The position numbers and the translations under genes were made by a program. From NCBI GenBank assembly GCA_947089305.1, contig CAMUJQ010000011.1, forward strand, positions 1-19,723: a DNA stretch of 19,723 bases, written 5' to 3'. Shown here piece after piece: positions 9,595 through 15,717 of this stretch (position 1 is its first letter; every line of letters begins with the position of its first letter). The DNA comes from an uncultured Clostridia bacterium. GTDB taxonomy: Bacteria > Bacillota > Clostridia > Christensenellales > UBA1242. A model generated the notes under the pieces. It searched no databases and was not told where the DNA came from. It saw only the letters and a list, made by a program, of their open reading frames with translations.

Positions 9595-9822
9595 ATGAGT
9601 TTATTTAAAAAGAAATCTGTTGAATATACTGAAGACATGACAGTTGGCGAAATTTTGCGCTATGATAAAAAAAATAAAAAGATTTTACTTGGGTTTGGAA
9701 TGCATTGCTTTTCTTGTCCTGTTAGTCAAATGGAGACTTTAAAAGAAGCTGCTGAAGTTCATGGAGTTGATTTGCAACTTATGTTAAATAAATTAAATGG
9801 TAAAAAAATTACCACAAAATAA
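9595..9822 (+). CDS. DUF1858 / hybrid-cluster-associated redox disulfide protein, 75 aa
   Basis: The small protein has the DUF1858 layout: 'DMTVGEILR', a short basic segment, then 'GFGMHCFSCPVSQMETLKEAAEVHGVD' in family order, with a CFSC redox pair around residues 38-41. The family is common in anaerobes and is thought to do thiol-disulfide or metal-related chemistry, often near hybrid-cluster proteins, but its substrate is not established. AAGGAG at 9584-9589 lies five bases before the ATG. The gene follows the SPFH gene by 12 bases and ends at a terminator that begins just inside its stop codon, so it closes this transcription unit. No hybrid-cluster gene is in the window. Confidence 0.85.
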   Translation: MSLFKKKSVEYTEDMTVGEILRYDKKNKKILLGFGMHCFSCPVSQMETLKEAAEVHGVDLQLMLNKLNGKKITTK

Positions 9823-9845
9823 AACAAGATTTAACTTGTTTTTTT
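9821..9845 (+). terminator. Intrinsic terminator of the SPFH-DUF1858 unit
   Basis: The stem is AAAACAAG (9821-9828) paired with CTTGTTTT (9835-9842), with a six-base loop and a T run to 9845. It overlaps the TAA of the DUF1858 gene. It has few GC pairs, so it may be leaky. Confidence 0.7.
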
Positions 9846-9866
9846 GTTTTCTAAATAAATATTTCA

Positions 9867-9875
9867 TGTTATAAT
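9867..9875 (+). promoter_or_regulatory. Extended -10 promoter of the helicase-nuclease gene
   Basis: TGTTATAAT is a perfect extended -10 (TGnTATAAT). No good -35 is present, which extended -10 promoters tolerate. Transcription would begin near 9882, leaving a leader of about 12 bases that still includes GGGAG at 9886-9890. Confidence 0.65.
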
Positions 9876-9893
9876 TATTTAGACTGGGAGAAC

Positions 9894-12800
9894 ATGAAAG
9901 TGGAAAATATTTTCGATAAATGGTGTGAAAAACTTTTAGACTTAGGAAGAGGAAACAGATTAGTAAATTTCAAACCAACAGTGTCTAAAACTGTTGAAAT
10001 TTTAGCTCCATATGCAAGTACCTTTTTTAATAGAATTAAGAGTGGAGAAAAGTTTTCTTTTTATGATGTTGATAGTTATGTAAGTGAAATAACTAAAGAA
10101 CCAGAAGAGGAGTTTGACGAATATAAATTTGATCAAACTTTAATATATGGAAAAAAGAAAACAGATGGATTAACTGATGCCGATATAAAATCAGCGCTTG
10201 AATATAGGATGACTAAAAATAATATTTTAGCTTATAAGCGAGGCTGGAATTTAAAGTTAGTTTTAGACGGCATAAGAAAGGCTGCAAAAGAATCTCTTAA
10301 CGAAAAAGGTATTAATATTTTATATTTAAGTTTTGGATTTTTAAAATGGAAGGATGAAACTGATGAATATCTTTCTCCACTTTTACTAGTTCCTGTAAAA
10401 CTTGAAAATGATAATAAAAGAAATCCTTTTTATATTTCACTTTACGAAGATGAAATTACAACTAATCCAACATTGGCTTATAAACTAAAAGCTGAGCACA
10501 ATTTAACCTTGCCTTTATATGAAGATGATGAACATGAAAATGAAACTTTAATGGAATATTTTTTACGCGTTAAAGAATTTGCTAAATTAGCAAAATTTGA
10601 AGTTTTAGATAATGTTTATATAGGTTTATTTTCTTTTCACAAAATCGATATGTATAACGATTTAAAAGTTAATAAAGATAAAATATTGCAAAATAAAAAT
10701 GTGTTGAAACTTTTAAATTTGGCGCCTGTAGAAGAAGCAGATATTCTCGATAAAGATTTTATAGATAATTTTTTCAAAAATGGAAGAGAGGTTGAACTTC
10801 ATAATGTTGTTGACGCAGATGCAAGTCAAACAGAGGCAATTGTAAAAGCGAGATCTGGCGAAAGTTTTGTTTTGCAAGGTCCGCCTGGAACGGGTAAATC
10901 TCAAACAATTACAAATTTAATTGCAGAATTTTTATATAACGATAAAAAAGTTTTATTTGTAAGCGAAAAATTGACAGCATTAAAAGTTGTATTTAATAAT
11001 TTAAAAAAAGTTGGGTTAAGTGATTTTTGTTTAGAACTTCATAGTAACATGGCAAACAAAAAAGATGTTATAAAAGAACTTTATAGAACATTAAATTTAA
11101 GCAAAGTCTCAACGGCAGCTCGAGCAAAAGATGAACTTGAAAAGTTAATTACATCAAAACATAAGTTGGATGATTATGCTATTGCATTACATACAAATGT
11201 AGAAAAAATAGACAGAACGCCATTTGAACTTTTAAGTGAATTATCAATATTTGATAATTTAAAGGATTTAGAATTTGTTTTTAATGATATAACAAAATTA
11301 GATAGAAGCGTTTATAATTGTGTTATAGAATTACTTACACAATATAAAGATTTAACTAACTTTGTTGGGCGCGATTATAGAAAAAGTGCGTGGTATGGTT
11401 TAAATGAATTAGAGTTAACTTATCAAGAAAAAGTTAATTTAAAAAATAATTTAAATAAGGCATTAGAATATATTGATAGCGTTGAAGAATTTATTGAAGA
11501 TTTAAATAAAAAATATAATTTAGATATAAATACATTAGAGCAATTTTATTATAATTTAAGTGTAATAGAAGTAATTATAAAACTTAAAAATTTTGACAAA
11601 GAAATGTTTAAGGTTGATAATTTAGAATCGCTTTTAGAGTTATCTAAATTATGCAGTGAACTTGAAGATAAAATTACTAGTAACAAGCAAATAATTGAAG
11701 AGAAATTTAAAGATAAAGTTTATAGTTTAAACATTGAAACTCTTAGAAAGAATTTTAAAATTAAATATAAAAGCATTTTTAGATTTTTAAATAAAAACTT
11801 TAAGTTAGATTTATTTGAAATATCAGATTGTTTAAAAGAAAATAATAAATTAAGTTACAAAGAAACAGTTAAATATTTAGAGATACTTAATAACCTTAAA
11901 GAACAAGAAGAACAATTTAAAAATGTTTCTAGCGAATTATATTCAGTTGTTAACAAAAATAACATTAATAGTTTTAGAACATTACATGAAGATATAAAAC
12001 TTTTAAAAAGCACAATGAAGCGTGATTTTGATTATTTAATTAATGCCGATATAGAATTTAAAAATATTAAAGATGAATTTAAGCATATTTTAGATGTTAA
12101 TAAAAGCATTGATAAAGCAAAATTAAGTGTGGAATTTGTAAATTCAAGATTTTCAAATTTTGACTTTTTTAATTTTAACATACAAGAATTTTCTACTAAA
12201 CTAAATGGAATTATTAATTCCTTTGAATTGCTAGAAAATTATAATAAAATTAATGGCATTATTTCAAAGTTAAAAGTTTTAGATTTATTAAACTTTTTAG
12301 ATGCTTTTCTAGATAGTGATAATGAAATTGATACTTTGGTTAATTATTTTAAAAAAGAATATAATACACAATGGTTATATTATATTATTGCACATAGCGA
12401 TGTGCTTAAAAACTTTGATAGAACTAGTCAAGATCATGCAGTTGAAGAATTTAGCAAAAAAGATAAATTAAAATTTGAAATTTCAAGAGCACAAATTATT
12501 TCTAAAGTTTCAAATAAAAGGCCAAGCATAACATCTGCTGTTGAAGGTGGAGAAGTTAAAATTTTAACTCGCGAAGCGAATAAAGTTAGAAAGCAAATGC
12601 CTGTTAGAAAACTTTTAACTGAAATTCCTGAAGTTGTTCAAATTTTAAAACCATGTTTTTTGATGAGTCCACTTAGTGTATCTACATTTTTAATTAATGA
12701 TAAATTAGATTTTGATGTTGTAATATTTGACGAGGCTTCTCAAATATATCCATGGGATGCTATTGGATCAATTTATAGAGCTAAACAGTCTATCATTGTA

Positions 12801-14543
12801 GGAGATTCTAAACAAATGCCTCCAACAAATTTCTTTGTTGCGCAAGTTGAAGAAGCTGATGAATATAATGAAGAACTTGATGCGTCATTAGATTTTGAAT
12901 CTATTCTAGATTTGTGTGCATCTAGCTTTGACCAGGCAAATTTAAAATGGCATTATAGAAGCAAAGATGAAAGATTGATAGCATTTTCTAATAAAAATTA
13001 TTACAATGGGAACCTTGTTACATTTCCAGCGTCAACATTAAATAAATTAGATTATGGAGTACAGTTTGAATATGTTGAAGATGGTGTATTTGATAGAAAA
13101 ACAAAAACGAATTTAAACGAAGCAAAAAGAATAGTAGATATGGTGTTTGACCATTTTAAAAAGCATAGTGACCGAAGTTTGGGAGTTGTTGCTTTTAGTA
13201 TTTCCCAACAAAATTTAATTGAACGCTTAATTGATAAGCGTAGGATAAATGAACCTGAATTTAATAAATTTTTTGATGAAGAATTGAAGGAACCATTTAT
13301 AGTTAAAAATCTTGAAACAATTCAAGGGGATGAAAGAGATACAATTATATTTAGCGTTGCATATGCGAAAGATGCAAGTGGTAAATTTATTCATAATTTT
13401 GGACCTTTAAATCAAAAAGGTGGGGAGAGACGTTTAAATGTTGCTGTAACGCGCGCTAAAATGAATGTTAAACTTGTTGCTTCAATTAAAGGCTATAATA
13501 TAGATCTTAAACGCACACAATCAGAAGGCGCAAGACTTTTAAAAGAATATTTAGATTATGCTGAAGCGGGTAATTTTATGTTAGTAGAAAGCAAAGAAGA
13601 ATCCTCAGTTGCACTTTATACAGAAATATATAATTTTCTTTCAAAAGAAGGTTATGATGTTGATTGTGAAGTTGGATATTCAAGTTTTAAGATTGATTTA
13701 GCAGTAAAGAGCATAAAAGATCCAAGCAAATATATTCTTGCAATAGAGTGCGATGGCAGTACATATAAACGACAACGCACAACGAGAGATAGAGATAGAC
13801 TTAGAAAAGAAGTGCTTGAGAGAATGGGCTGGAAGTATTATAGAATATGGTCTACTGATTGGTTCTTAAATAAAGAAGTTGAAAAACAACGCCTGCTTGC
13901 AACTTTAAATAAATTAGAAAATAGTGGCGGCAATGAAGAGAAAAAAGAACCTCAAAAAGCCAATAATGAAAGCGAATTTATTGTAAAAAAAGATCCTGAA
14001 AAAGATTTCTTGACTAGTTTTAAAAAATATGAAATTGCAGATATGGTTGCTTTGCGCGATAGATATACAAAAGGAAGTATTAATTTTAGAGAGCTTGTTA
14101 CTTTAGTTGTAAAAGAAGAAGAGCCAATTAGCTTAAACTTGTTATTAAAAAGAGTTATTTTTGCATATGGAAAACTCAAGCCAACAGCATATATTAAAGC
14201 TGATTTTACACTTAAATTACAAAAAATAAAATCAATTGTTTGTCAAGATGGGTTTTATAGATTGGCTAATAGAACTCCAGTTGAATTGAGAGTTCCACAA
14301 AATAAAACAACAATTAGAAGCGTTGAAGATGTTAGTATAGTTGAACTTGCGCATGGAATGATACAAGTAATTAAAAATAATATTGGGGTAACACGTGAAG
14401 GTATATTTAAAACACTATGTAAACTTTTGCAATATAGTCGTTTAACTGATAATATTTCAAAAAGATTTGATCAAACCTTAAATTTACTTTTAAAACAAAA
14501 AATAATTTATAAAAAAGGTCAATTATATTTTATAGAAGCATAA
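9894..14543 (+). CDS. DUF4011-SF1 helicase-Vsr-like nuclease-DUF3320 protein, 1,549 aa
   Basis: Residues 1-290 are DUF4011-like ('LLDLGRGNRLVNF' near the start). The split superfamily 1 helicase has Walker A GPPGTGKS at 329-336, Walker B DEAS at 946-949, GDSKQMPP at 970-977, WHYRS at 1019-1023, QGDERD at 1144-1149 and VTRAK at 1185-1189. About 450 residues of Lys/Asn-rich, helical, coiled-coil-like sequence lie between Walker A and B. A Vsr/PD-(D/E)XK-like nuclease (MTES_1575 type) follows, with likely metal residues D1268, E1285 and D1287 and an RDRDRLR block at 1298-1304. The C terminus matches DUF3320 (about 1370-1445). No key motif is missing. This architecture has been reported as a single-gene anti-phage defence protein (named hhe, as I recall), so I infer a nucleic-acid-targeting defence role. 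ATG at 9894 sits three bases from GGGAG; GTG at 9900, nine bases away, is an equally plausible start. The gene stands alone between two terminators. Confidence 0.88.
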   Translation: MKVENIFDKWCEKLLDLGRGNRLVNFKPTVSKTVEILAPYASTFFNRIKSGEKFSFYDVDSYVSEITKEPEEEFDEYKFDQTLIYGKKKTDGLTDADIKSALEYRMTKNNILAYKRGWNLKLVLDGIRKAAKESLNEKGINILYLSFGFLKWKDETDEYLSPLLLVPVKLENDNKRNPFYISLYEDEITTNPTLAYKLKAEHNLTLPLYEDDEHENETLMEYFLRVKEFAKLAKFEVLDNVYIGLFSFHKIDMYNDLKVNKDKILQNKNVLKLLNLAPVEEADILDKDFIDNFFKNGREVELHNVVDADASQTEAIVKARSGESFVLQGPPGTGKSQTITNLIAEFLYNDKKVLFVSEKLTALKVVFNNLKKVGLSDFCLELHSNMANKKDVIKELYRTLNLSKVSTAARAKDELEKLITSKHKLDDYAIALHTNVEKIDRTPFELLSELSIFDNLKDLEFVFNDITKLDRSVYNCVIELLTQYKDLTNFVGRDYRKSAWYGLNELELTYQEKVNLKNNLNKALEYIDSVEEFIEDLNKKYNLDINTLEQFYYNLSVIEVIIKLKNFDKEMFKVDNLESLLELSKLCSELEDKITSNKQIIEEKFKDKVYSLNIETLRKNFKIKYKSIFRFLNKNFKLDLFEISDCLKENNKLSYKETVKYLEILNNLKEQEEQFKNVSSELYSVVNKNNINSFRTLHEDIKLLKSTMKRDFDYLINADIEFKNIKDEFKHILDVNKSIDKAKLSVEFVNSRFSNFDFFNFNIQEFSTKLNGIINSFELLENYNKINGIISKLKVLDLLNFLDAFLDSDNEIDTLVNYFKKEYNTQWLYYIIAHSDVLKNFDRTSQDHAVEEFSKKDKLKFEISRAQIISKVSNKRPSITSAVEGGEVKILTREANKVRKQMPVRKLLTEIPEVVQILKPCFLMSPLSVSTFLINDKLDFDVVIFDEASQIYPWDAIGSIYRAKQSIIVGDSKQMPPTNFFVAQVEEADEYNEELDASLDFESILDLCASSFDQANLKWHYRSKDERLIAFSNKNYYNGNLVTFPASTLNKLDYGVQFEYVEDGVFDRKTKTNLNEAKRIVDMVFDHFKKHSDRSLGVVAFSISQQNLIERLIDKRRINEPEFNKFFDEELKEPFIVKNLETIQGDERDTIIFSVAYAKDASGKFIHNFGPLNQKGGERRLNVAVTRAKMNVKLVASIKGYNIDLKRTQSEGARLLKEYLDYAEAGNFMLVESKEESSVALYTEIYNFLSKEGYDVDCEVGYSSFKIDLAVKSIKDPSKYILAIECDGSTYKRQRTTRDRDRLRKEVLERMGWKYYRIWSTDWFLNKEVEKQRLLATLNKLENSGGNEEKKEPQKANNESEFIVKKDPEKDFLTSFKKYEIADMVALRDRYTKGSINFRELVTLVVKEEEPISLNLLLKRVIFAYGKLKPTAYIKADFTLKLQKIKSIVCQDGFYRLANRTPVELRVPQNKTTIRSVEDVSIVELAHGMIQVIKNNIGVTREGIFKTLCKLLQYSRLTDNISKRFDQTLNLLLKQKIIYKKGQLYFIEA

Positions 14544-14561
14544 TTTTTATGCTTCTTTTTT
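14534..14561 (+). terminator. Intrinsic terminator of the helicase-nuclease gene
   Basis: The ten-base stem AGAAGCATAA (14534-14543) pairs with TTATGCTTCT (14547-14556), with loop TTT and then a T run. The left arm is the last codons and stop codon of the gene, so no separate 3' UTR is needed. Confidence 0.88.
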
Positions 14562-14572
14562 ATTTATTTAAG

Positions 14573-14601
14573 TTGCAAACTATCTTGTTTTATGTTAATA
14601 T
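14573..14601 (+). promoter_or_regulatory. Probable promoter of the tRNA-Gln locus
   Basis: TTGCAA (14573-14578, four of six -35 matches) lies 17 bases before TAATAT (14596-14601), which is preceded by TG at the extended -10 position (TGTTAATAT). The transcript would begin near 14608, just before the tRNA-like leader, so leader and tRNA would be on one precursor of well over 170 bases. Confidence 0.5.
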
Positions 14602-14612
14602 AAAATTATTAT

Positions 14613-14660
14613 TAAGGTATCGCCAAGCAAAACATCGTAGAATTCTGAAGCTTACATTCG
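14613..14660 (+). pseudogene. Decayed tRNA-Gln-like sequence upstream of tRNA-Gln
   Basis: Aligned without gaps to the intact tRNA starting at 14712, this segment matches in three blocks at identical spacing. They are GGTATCGCCAAGC (14616-14628, acceptor and D arm), TTCTGA (14643-14648, the anticodon loop) and CATTCG (14655-14660, variable loop). About 28 of 45 positions agree. The D stem is lost because GGC is absent, the anticodon stem has two mismatches, and no normal T arm follows. It is therefore not a functional tRNA. A decayed tandem copy is the simplest reading; a selected tRNA mimic in the leader is the alternative. Confidence 0.6.
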
Positions 14661-14673
14661 AGCTACTGAAGTG

Positions 14674-14683
14674 ACCTACGAAT
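14674..14683 (+). repeat. Leader segment complementary to the tRNA-Gln T arm
   Basis: ACCTACGAAT here is the exact reverse complement of ATTCGTAGGT at 14755-14764, which is the variable loop and 5' strand of the T stem in the intact tRNA. It also contains one arm of a local six-base inverted repeat, TCGTAG (14635-14640) with CTACGA (14676-14681), that would close the tRNA-like leader into a stem. Confidence 0.6.
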
Positions 14684-14693
14684 TAAATGCTTG

Positions 14694-14714
14694 TCTGACA
14701 CCAATTAACATTGG
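14694..14714 (+). repeat. Anticodon-arm fragment and hairpin abutting the tRNA 5' end
   Basis: TCTGACACC at 14694-14702 repeats the anticodon loop and 3' stem of the tRNA (14743-14751). It runs into a small hairpin, CCAAT (14701-14705) with ATTGG (14710-14714) and loop TAAC. The right arm includes the first three bases of the mature tRNA, so it would compete with acceptor-stem pairing unless resolved during RNase P processing. Confidence 0.5.
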
Positions 14715-14786
14715 GGTATCGCCAAGCGGTAAGGCTACGGTTTCTGACACCGTCATTCGTAGGTTCAAATCCTACTACCCCAGCCA
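14712..14786 (+). tRNA. tRNA-Gln (anticodon CTG)
   Basis: This is a complete cloverleaf. The acceptor is TGGGGTA/TACCCCA (14712-14718 and 14776-14782), and the D stem is GCC/GGC. The anticodon stem is ACGGT/ACCGT with loop TTCTGAC and anticodon CTG at 14744-14746. The T stem is GTAGG/CCTAC with loop TTCAAAT. The discriminator G and an encoded CCA end at 14786. The weak-looking first base T1 paired with A72 and the overall sequence are typical of bacterial tRNA-Gln. CTG reads only CAG, which is rare beside CAA in the genes here, so a second tRNA-Gln(TTG) must exist elsewhere. Confidence 0.96.
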
Positions 14787-14801
14787 AAGGTGGGTAGTAG
14801 G
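14771..14801 (+). repeat. Inverted repeat pairing the tRNA 3' half with its trailer
   Basis: CCTACTACCC (14771-14780, the 3' strands of the T stem and acceptor) is exactly complementary to GGGTAGTAGG (14792-14801) just after CCA. One more T-A pair (14770/14802) is possible, and the loop is 11 bases. The hairpin excludes the normal T and acceptor stems. GGTGG (14789-14793) can instead pair with CCACC (14812-14816) in the trailer. There is no T tract, so it is not an ordinary terminator. The rest of 14817-14950 is AT-rich with no gene I can support. Confidence 0.7.
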
Positions 14802-14950
14802 AAGTTATCCGCCACCAAAGCCAAAACTTGCAAGAGGAATTCTCCTTATTGTAAATCTATACGAACATATTTTAACCGCTAAAGTTTTATATTTATTTAA
14901 TTTTTAATTTTTAAAAATAAACATTATTTATATAGTTGTAAAATTTTTTA

Positions 14951-14977
14951 TGTTATGATTAAATAATATTAAGGAGG
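14951..14977 (+). promoter_or_regulatory. Extended -10 and strong RBS of the small membrane protein gene
   Basis: TGTTATGAT at 14951-14959 is an extended -10 (TGn then TATGAT, five of six). No clear -35 is seen. AAGGAGG at 14971-14977 is a near-perfect ribosome binding site seven bases before the ATG. Confidence 0.6.
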
Positions 14978-14984
14978 ATTTATA

Positions 14985-15632
14985 ATGAAACAAGGAAAGG
15001 GTTCTGCAATAACTTTATTTGTTTTTGGTGGAATATTTTTAGCTGCCGCAATAGCAGTGTTAGTTCTAACAGGGGGAGATCGAACATTTTTAATTCTTGG
15101 GGCAGTAATTGGTGTAATGGCATTAATGTTTGTTATGCTTGGGCTAGCTCAATTAATGAAATATAAACGTGCTAAAAAATCTATATCAACAGAAGGTACG
15201 CTTGCTAACAAAACTTATGGGAAAGCTATTGAATATAAACACTTTACATTTAGTTTTAACAAAAATGCAGAAAAGGCTGTAAATATAGCAGTTAATACAT
15301 TAGGTGTATTGGGTGTTCTATTTGGTGGAGCCGGAACATTTGTTATAGGCTCTAATAATAATGTTAATGATTTGTTTGTTAATGATGATGAAATTATTAT
15401 TAATAACCAACGCACAAATGGAAATTTAAAAGACAAAAAATTTATTGTTATACCAAAAAGTCAAATTGATGCACTTAATATTACATCTTCAAAAAACTTT
15501 GAAAGAGTAATGTTAACATATGGTCCAGAACATAGAGAAATAGTTATGGATATTAGCAGTAAAAATTTTGATAAAGAAGCAATTAAAAATGCTTTTAATG
15601 GTTTAATGAATAAAACTGAAATTCAAGGTTAA
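14985..15632 (+). CDS. Uncharacterised membrane protein, 215 aa
   Basis: I do not recognise a named family. Two hydrophobic segments at about residues 8-29 and 35-58 form an N-terminal helical hairpin, followed by a basic stretch (KYKRAKK) that should lie in the cytoplasm. A third hydrophobic, Gly-rich segment is at about 98-122. The remaining ~90 residues are soluble, with 'DLFVNDDEIIINN' followed by 'KKFIVIPKSQIDAL', a strand pattern reminiscent of bacterial PH-like domains, though this is only a resemblance. The gene has its own promoter, a strong ribosome binding site and a terminator, so it is monocistronic. Nothing nearby hints at a function. Confidence 0.75.
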   Translation: MKQGKGSAITLFVFGGIFLAAAIAVLVLTGGDRTFLILGAVIGVMALMFVMLGLAQLMKYKRAKKSISTEGTLANKTYGKAIEYKHFTFSFNKNAEKAVNIAVNTLGVLGVLFGGAGTFVIGSNNNVNDLFVNDDEIIINNQRTNGNLKDKKFIVIPKSQIDALNITSSKNFERVMLTYGPEHREIVMDISSKNFDKEAIKNAFNGLMNKTEIQG

Positions 15633-15636
15633 AAAC

Positions 15637-15662
15637 AAAAACTGCATAATGCAGTTTTTTTT
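15637..15662 (+). terminator. Intrinsic terminator of the membrane protein gene
   Basis: The stem AAAAACTGCA (15637-15646) pairs with TGCAGTTTTT (15650-15659), with loop TAA and a T run to 15662. It separates this gene from the uvrB promoter. Confidence 0.9.
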
Positions 15663-15681
15663 GTAAATTAAATAAAAATAA

Positions 15682-15696
15682 TGTGTTTTTGACACA
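15682..15696 (+). promoter_or_regulatory. Inverted repeat upstream of uvrB, possible operator
   Basis: TGTGT-N5-ACACA is a short dyad where the -35 would be, ending nine bases before the -10. It contains a perfect TTGACA (15689-15694), but that is only 11 bases from TATAAT, too close for a normal pair. It does not resemble the Bacillus LexA box (CGAAC-N4-GTTCG). It could be an operator for an unknown regulator, or chance. Confidence 0.35.
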
Positions 15697-15702
15697 CTTT
15701 TA

Positions 15703-15711
15703 TGTTATAAT
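15703..15711 (+). promoter_or_regulatory. Extended -10 promoter abutting the uvrB start codon
   Basis: TGTTATAAT is a perfect extended -10 whose last base is only six bases from the ATG at 15718. The predicted transcription start falls at or next to that ATG, so the mRNA would have essentially no leader. Confidence 0.7.
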
Positions 15712-15717
15712 ATATAT

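Noticed and set aside
14613..14711. A T-box riboswitch upstream of the tRNA
   Set aside because: There is no T-box consensus (such as TGGNACCGCG), and a T-box would regulate a synthetase or amino-acid gene, not a tRNA.
14787..14820. Trailer hairpin of the tRNA as a Rho-independent terminator
   Set aside because: Neither possible stem is followed by a T tract.
14671..14907. A 78-codon plus-strand open frame across the tRNA-Gln gene
   Set aside because: It is translated straight through an intact tRNA, has no ribosome binding site, and its product resembles no protein. It is a spurious frame.
15689..15694. Perfect TTGACA upstream of uvrB as the -35 element
   Set aside because: It is only 11 bases from TATAAT. 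Pairing it with TATATA at 15711 would place the transcription start inside the coding sequence.
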